Shown here one piece after another: positions 5,334-7,490 of a stretch of DNA of 7,490 nucleotides (the stretch's first letter is position 1; the number at the start of each line of letters is the position of its first letter). The notes beneath the pieces were generated by a model. It did not search any database, had not been told where the DNA came from, and saw nothing but the letters and a program-made list of their open reading frames with translations. The position numbers and the translations under genes were made by a program. The stretch covers positions 1 to 7,490 of the forward strand of contig JASEGN010000041.1 in assembly GCA_030018055.1 (NCBI GenBank), read 5' to 3'. This DNA is from Candidatus Aenigmatarchaeota archaeon (GTDB lineage: Archaea; Aenigmatarchaeota; Aenigmatarchaeia; CG10238-14; SCSR01).

Positions 5334-5641
5334 ATTTCAATTCCTTCTCTTAAAGCTTCAGAGACAATCGAAACTTCCTTTTTAAGTTTGTTAAATTCCC
5401 TTGGAGTATAGCAAAGAAAATCAACAGGATAATTTAATCTCCAAAAATCATACATCCTTGAAACTCTCTTGAAAAAGTTAATACCTCTAAATTCTTTAGA
5501 AACTATTATCAGATCTATATCACTATCTTCATGATATCTTTTCCCTATCCTACTTCCAAAAAATATCATTTTTTCTATTGTAATTTTTTTCTTAACTTCC
5601 TTCTTAAACTTATTCAATTCTACAATTGCCTTTTTATCCAA
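5330..5641 (-). CDS. MNT nucleotidyltransferase, probable antitoxin (module 1)
   Basis: This 103-residue protein has the minimal nucleotidyltransferase fold: MIFFGSRIG at 25-33 (Gly29-Ser30), DSDIDLIIV at 39-47 (Asp41 and Asp43, metal ligands) and a third Asp in YPVDFL (Asp74), so the catalytic set looks intact. MNT proteins paired with HEPN proteins act as antitoxins; characterised ones AMPylate the HEPN partner. The start is TTG, fixed by a perfect GAGGTGAT six bases upstream, inside the HEPN gene that it overlaps by 22 bases. The last 22 residues (from EFNKLKKEVS to IEI) are identical to those of module 2, although the middle of the two proteins differs widely. Confidence 0.9.
   Translation of the reverse strand: MDKKAIVELNKFKKEVKKKITIEKMIFFGSRIGKRYHEDSDIDLIIVSKEFRGINFFKRVSRMYDFWRLNYPVDFLCYTPREFNKLKKEVSIVSEALREGIEI
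5339..5398. repeat. Repeat at MNT 3' end, copy 1
   Basis: Copy of 6064-6123 at an offset of 725, with a fully identical 26-base run at 5373-5398. It encodes the identical MNT C-terminal tail; similarity falls sharply just upstream in the gene. Confidence 0.75.
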
Positions 5642-5979
5642 CTTATTATCACCTCAGCTTGTTTAACAAATCTTCTGGCTGAACTTTCTATATTTTTAAC
5701 TCTAGGAATTTCAGGATACCTAGTATAAGTATAGGCAGCTGTTATTTCTTTACATTCTTTTATAAATTTTTTTGGTAAATTTACACTTCTTCCGAGAATT
5801 ACTAAATCATGAATTTTTTTAATTTTATTAAACTTCTTCAAATAGAGAGTTTTTAAAGCCTTTTCTATTGCCTGTTGGGATAAGAAAGAAGCGAGTTCAA
5901 ATCTTTTACCCTCTAAACTAAATTTAGCATCATCCAAATCTTTTTCTGCTCTTTTCAACCATTCCTCAACTTCTTTCAT
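5620..5979 (-). CDS. HEPN-domain protein, probable toxin partner (module 1)
   Basis: This 119-residue, all-helical protein is of the HEPN type usually paired with MNT genes. Landmarks are an N-terminal helix (MKEVEEWLKRAEKDL), the SQQAIEKALKTLYL helix at 34-47, IHDL at 56-59, and the YTRYPE loop at 85-90, then a long terminal helix. HEPN toxins are ribonucleases with an R-X4-6-H motif; after Arg87 there is no His, so the usual catalytic motif is not visible, and the protein may work differently or be inactive. It is first in its operon, overlaps the MNT gene, and shares its first 15 residues with module 2. Transcription is probably near-leaderless from the element at 5994-6011. Confidence 0.88.
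   Translation of the reverse strand: MKEVEEWLKRAEKDLDDAKFSLEGKRFELASFLSQQAIEKALKTLYLKKFNKIKKIHDLVILGRSVNLPKKFIKECKEITAAYTYTRYPEIPRVKNIESSARRFVKQAEVIISWIKRQL
5648..5655 (-). promoter_or_regulatory. Perfect ribosome binding site for MNT 1
   Basis: GAGGTGAT on the minus strand, six bases before the TTG at 5641 and inside the HEPN reading frame. It decides the non-ATG start. Confidence 0.7.
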
Positions 5980-6011
5980 ACCTTATTTTTACTCCGATAA
6001 ATCAAATAGTT
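5938..6011. repeat. Repeat at HEPN 5' end and promoter, copy 1
   Basis: Matches 6681-6754 at 70 of 74 positions (offset 743). The 42 bases coding for the first 14 HEPN residues (5938-5979) are identical, including silent sites, and the match continues through the upstream region. Confidence 0.85.
5994..6011 (-). promoter_or_regulatory. Conserved upstream element of HEPN-MNT module 1
   Basis: The minus strand reads AACTATTTGATTTATCGG, kept unchanged upstream of both modules. TATTTGATT is centred about 26 bases before the ATG, so it can serve as TATA box. GATAAATC (5996-6003) has short inverted arms that might be an operator. Confidence 0.4.
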
Positions 6012-6054
6012 AGTTGAAAACCTTCGATAGATTTTACCTACTAAAGGAAATAAG

Positions 6055-6390
6055 TCATATCTCTATCCCTTCCCTCAAAGCTTCAGAGACTATTGATACT
6101 TCCTTTTTAAGTTTGTTAAATTCTTTTTCATTGAATAAGAGAATATCAACTGGATAATCTATTTTCTGTTTTTCATGCCATTCTCCGTATAATTTTGGAG
6201 TGATTTTAAAAACATCTTTTCTTCCATATTTTTTACTCACGATAATGATATCAACATCGCTATGCCTTGTCATTTCACCTCTTGCTGCAGAACCGAAGAT
6301 TATTATTTTCTCTACGAAAAAATTCTTTGTTATACCTTTTTTAAATTTACTTACAGCTTTTTTTATTTCCTCAACTTTCCTTTTACCCAT
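6055..6390 (-). CDS. MNT nucleotidyltransferase, probable antitoxin (module 2)
   Basis: This 111-residue protein has an MNT core: KIIIFGSAARGE at 28-39 (Gly33-Ser34), HSDVDIIIVS at 43-52 (Asp45, Asp47) and a third carboxylate in YPVDIL (Asp82). All expected catalytic residues are present. A segment at about 54-78, rich in Lys and aromatics (KITPKLYGEWHEKQKIDYP), is longer than in module 1. The ATG is supported by GAGGTG five bases upstream; the gene overlaps the HEPN gene by 28 bases. The last 22 residues equal those of module 1. It is probably the antitoxin, modifying or sequestering the HEPN protein encoded just upstream. Confidence 0.91.
   Translation of the reverse strand: MGKRKVEEIKKAVSKFKKGITKNFFVEKIIIFGSAARGEMTRHSDVDIIIVSKKYGRKDVFKITPKLYGEWHEKQKIDYPVDILLFNEKEFNKLKKEVSIVSEALREGIEI
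6064..6123. repeat. Repeat at MNT 3' end, copy 2
   Basis: Second copy of 5339-5398, including the identical 26-base run at 6098-6123 and an identical 14-base run at 6077-6090. Confidence 0.75.
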
Positions 6391-6722
6391 TTTACCACCT
6401 CTTTAGCACCTTCTAGTGCAGCTTTAGCTACTTTTTCTGTATATTCAGTCTCAACAGGGTATCTTGTCTCTATGTAATGTGGATTTAATTTCCTGGAGAT
6501 ATTTGTTATTTTCTTACCTGCCTTTAATACAGAACACAGCTTTTCTAAATCATGTATTTTCCACAATCTTTTAAATTTTAAAATATACAAAGCTTTCAAA
6601 GCTTTCTCAGCAGCTTGATGAGAGAAAAAGGCACAAGCTTCATATTCTTGGTTTTCTAAATTTACTTTCGCTGTTCTTAGATCTTTTTCTGCTCTTTTCA
6701 ACCATTCCTCAACTTCTTTCAT
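6363..6722 (-). CDS. HEPN-domain protein, probable toxin partner (module 2)
   Basis: This protein has 119 residues, the same length as the module 1 HEPN. It begins with the same 15 residues (MKEVEEWLKRAEKDL), then diverges. Landmarks are FFSHQAAEKALKALYILKF at 32-50, KIHDLEKL at 55-62, and HYIETRYPV at 82-90. As in module 1, no His follows Arg87 at the spacing of the R-X4-6-H nuclease motif. It is first in a two-gene operon with the MNT gene. The stop lies 28 bases inside that gene, so translation is coupled. The upstream 91 bases separate it from a divergent surface-protein gene. Confidence 0.9.
   Translation of the reverse strand: MKEVEEWLKRAEKDLRTAKVNLENQEYEACAFFSHQAAEKALKALYILKFKRLWKIHDLEKLCSVLKAGKKITNISRKLNPHYIETRYPVETEYTEKVAKAALEGAKEVVKWVKGKLRK
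6394..6401 (-). promoter_or_regulatory. Ribosome binding site for MNT 2
   Basis: GAGGTGGT on the minus strand, ending three bases before the ATG at 6390; it lies within the HEPN gene. Confidence 0.6.
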
Positions 6723-6754
6723 GCATTACTTTTATTCCGATAAATCAAATAGTT
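6681..6754. repeat. Repeat at HEPN 5' end and promoter, copy 2
   Basis: Second copy of 5938-6011 (70 of 74 identical). It includes the AACTATTTGATTTATCGG element on the minus strand (6737-6754), the likely promoter of module 2. Confidence 0.85.
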
Positions 6755-6813
6755 TAAGTAAATTAACCTTTCTCTATCCAAATCAATTTTACTTTTTAGA
6801 GTAATTTATATAA

Positions 6814-7386
6814 ATGGCTTGTAAAATAAAAATACCAATTTTTGGAGTTCTCTTATTTTTAACGATTTTATTTTTAACTTATTTTGTTCTTTCAGAACCA
6901 AGCTTAATTTATACAATAAGAGGTTATGCACTCAATTTGGAAGGGAATCCAATTAATGGCAGTGTAACTGGTTTTATAATCGGTAACAAAACCAATACGA
7001 GCAATGTTATTAATGGGTATTGGGAATTAAATTTTTCGAATATTCCAAAAGATGCAGAATTCAATCTTGGTATTAGAGTAAATACAACCAATGAAACTGG
7101 CTATTTTTACATTAAAAAATTTGGTGCAGAACCATTAGTATCAACTGCTACTTGCAAAGATCAAACTTGGCATATTGCTGGCCTGGTTCTCTACCCAGAA
7201 AGAAATATTACAGGTACAATAAAAGTTGCTTTAGGCAACAGTATTGCTACAAGCAATGTAATTAATGGAAATTTTGATTTTAGTGTTACTACCTGTTTAA
7301 TTTCTGGAGAACTTTACAAGCTTGAACTTGAGGTTACAAGTGGTAAGTTGTATGGCTATTACTCAACGAAGGTGGTTGGAAAGTAA
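6814..7386 (+). CDS. Membrane-anchored beta-repeat surface protein, probably truncated
   Basis: The reading has 190 codons. It has a basic start (MACKIK), a hydrophobic segment at about 8-27 (signal or anchor), and two related beta-rich repeats: about 49-104 and 134-189. Each has a G-N-x(3)-TSNVING core (SNVING at 63-68 and 147-152), a strand ending in NF/DF-S, and a closing Y-x-x-K-x-x-G. The pattern recalls carboxypeptidase-regulatory-like or Ig-like exterior modules. Five or more sequons and two cysteines (114, 161) also suit the cell exterior. The final codons AAG TAA fall on the edge of the IS200/IS605-type element, so the stop is probably supplied by the insertion and the native C-terminus is lost. 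No ribosome binding site is seen. Confidence 0.72.
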   Translation: MACKIKIPIFGVLLFLTILFLTYFVLSEPSLIYTIRGYALNLEGNPINGSVTGFIIGNKTNTSNVINGYWELNFSNIPKDAEFNLGIRVNTTNETGYFYIKKFGAEPLVSTATCKDQTWHIAGLVLYPERNITGTIKVALGNSIATSNVINGNFDFSVTTCLISGELYKLELEVTSGKLYGYYSTKVVGK

Positions 7387-7390
7387 ACTA

Positions 7391-7410
7391 CCCCCAGCTA
7401 TTGCAGGGGG
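7391..7410 (-). repeat. Right-end hairpin of the IS element
   Basis: On the plus strand, CCCCC-A-GC, loop TATT, GC-A-GGGGG: five outer pairs, an A-A mismatch and two inner pairs. In IS200/IS605 elements such subterminal hairpins are recognised by the TnpA transposase. It may also end transcription of the gene at 6814-7386. The stop codon of the TnpB-like reading lies in its loop. Confidence 0.7.
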
Positions 7411-7490
7411 CTTTCCATAGGAGTTGATGCGTTATGCACAGCACAAACATCAACACCATCATCTGGACGCAAAAGCCCGTTTACTGGGAC
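7398..7490 (-). CDS. tnpB: TnpB-like protein, C-terminal tail (partial)
   Basis: Thirty codons are visible before TAG; the rest lies beyond base 7490. The reading contains VNGLLRPDDGVDVCAVHN and ends STPMESPLQ. TnpB proteins usually end with a variable tail of this kind after the C-terminal zinc ribbon, and the reading stops inside the right-end hairpin, as expected for this family. TnpB is the RNA-guided nuclease relative of Cas12 carried by IS200/IS605 and IS1341-type elements. Neither the RuvC-like motifs nor the zinc ribbon is in the window, so the assignment rests on context and tail style. Base composition differs from the neighbours, which fits transfer. Confidence 0.55.
   Translation of the reverse strand, partial: VPVNGLLRPDDGVDVCAVHNASTPMESPLQ

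Larger units (their letters stand above)
7383..7490 (-). mobile_element. Right end of an IS200/IS605-type element (continues beyond window)
   Basis: On the minus strand a protein tail ends within a hairpin, which is followed by GGGGGTAGTTTAC. That arrangement (tnpB stop at the right-end hairpin, then a short TTTAC-like end) is typical of IS200/IS605 transposons, which have no inverted terminal repeats. Base composition also changes: 34 of the last 70 bases are G or C, well above the surrounding AT-rich genes. The exact edge (about 7383) is inferred. Confidence 0.65.

Noticed and set aside
6200..6477. Plus-strand open frames opposite MNT 2 and the HEPN end
   Set aside because: Hydrophobic Phe/Leu-rich shadows of genes with recognisable catalytic motifs on the other strand.
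6803..6811. ATTTATATA as TATA box for the surface-protein gene
   Set aside because: It lies 3-11 bases before the ATG, so transcription would begin inside the gene, and there is no later good start codon. Probably chance AT sequence.
7434..7490. Plus-strand reading starting ATGCACAGC and open to the window end
   Set aside because: It lacks a ribosome binding site, and the minus-strand reading ends at a right-end hairpin as a TnpB gene should, which explains this stretch better.
1..7490. CRISPR array, tRNA or rRNA
   Set aside because: No regularly spaced repeats and no cloverleaf or rRNA-like stretch were found on reading through; the direct repeats present are gene-derived.

Overview
The window looks like chromosomal DNA of an archaeon, quite possibly a small-genome DPANN-type lineage, although the phylum cannot be fixed from sequence alone. 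The evidence is: AT-rich DNA; BRE/TATA-like promoters; first genes that look leaderless; internal operon genes with GGTGA or GAGGTGAT ribosome binding sites matching an archaeal anti-SD; pilin-like membrane-anchored proteins rich in N-glycosylation sequons; and HEPN/MNT modules of archaeal type.

Left end (1-440, minus): an operon runs out of the window. It holds a small winged-helix regulator, a 28-residue ORF with its own good ribosome binding site, and the N-terminus of an MNT nucleotidyltransferase. Next (441-1136) come a promoter region, a fossil fragment of a thioredoxin-like gene, and a RelB/RelE-type toxin-antitoxin pair. The pair sits between two direct repeats that are copies of the 3' end of the neighbouring thioredoxin-like gene.

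Middle (1150-5333): a cell-surface block. A membrane-anchored thioredoxin-fold protein that has lost its CXXC is divergent from two Cys-rich exported proteins, one with ten cysteines on a proline-rich stalk and one with three copies of a YYGYK-C motif. Three tightly packed genes for pilin-like, single-TM, extracytoplasmic proteins follow, probably an operon for a pilus-like or surface complex.

Right (5330-6722, minus): two tandem HEPN-MNT modules. Their outer ends are nearly identical in DNA (promoter plus first 14 HEPN codons; last 22 MNT residues), while the interiors have diverged strongly, so they look like exchangeable cassettes.

Right end (6814-7490): a secreted beta-rich repeat protein whose stop codon lies at the edge of an incoming IS200/IS605-type element. 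The element shows its right-end hairpin and the C-terminal tail of a TnpB-like protein on the minus strand. The surface-protein gene was therefore probably truncated by the insertion.

Overall this is an accessory island that combines a possible surface apparatus with several toxin-antitoxin modules and traces of recombination.
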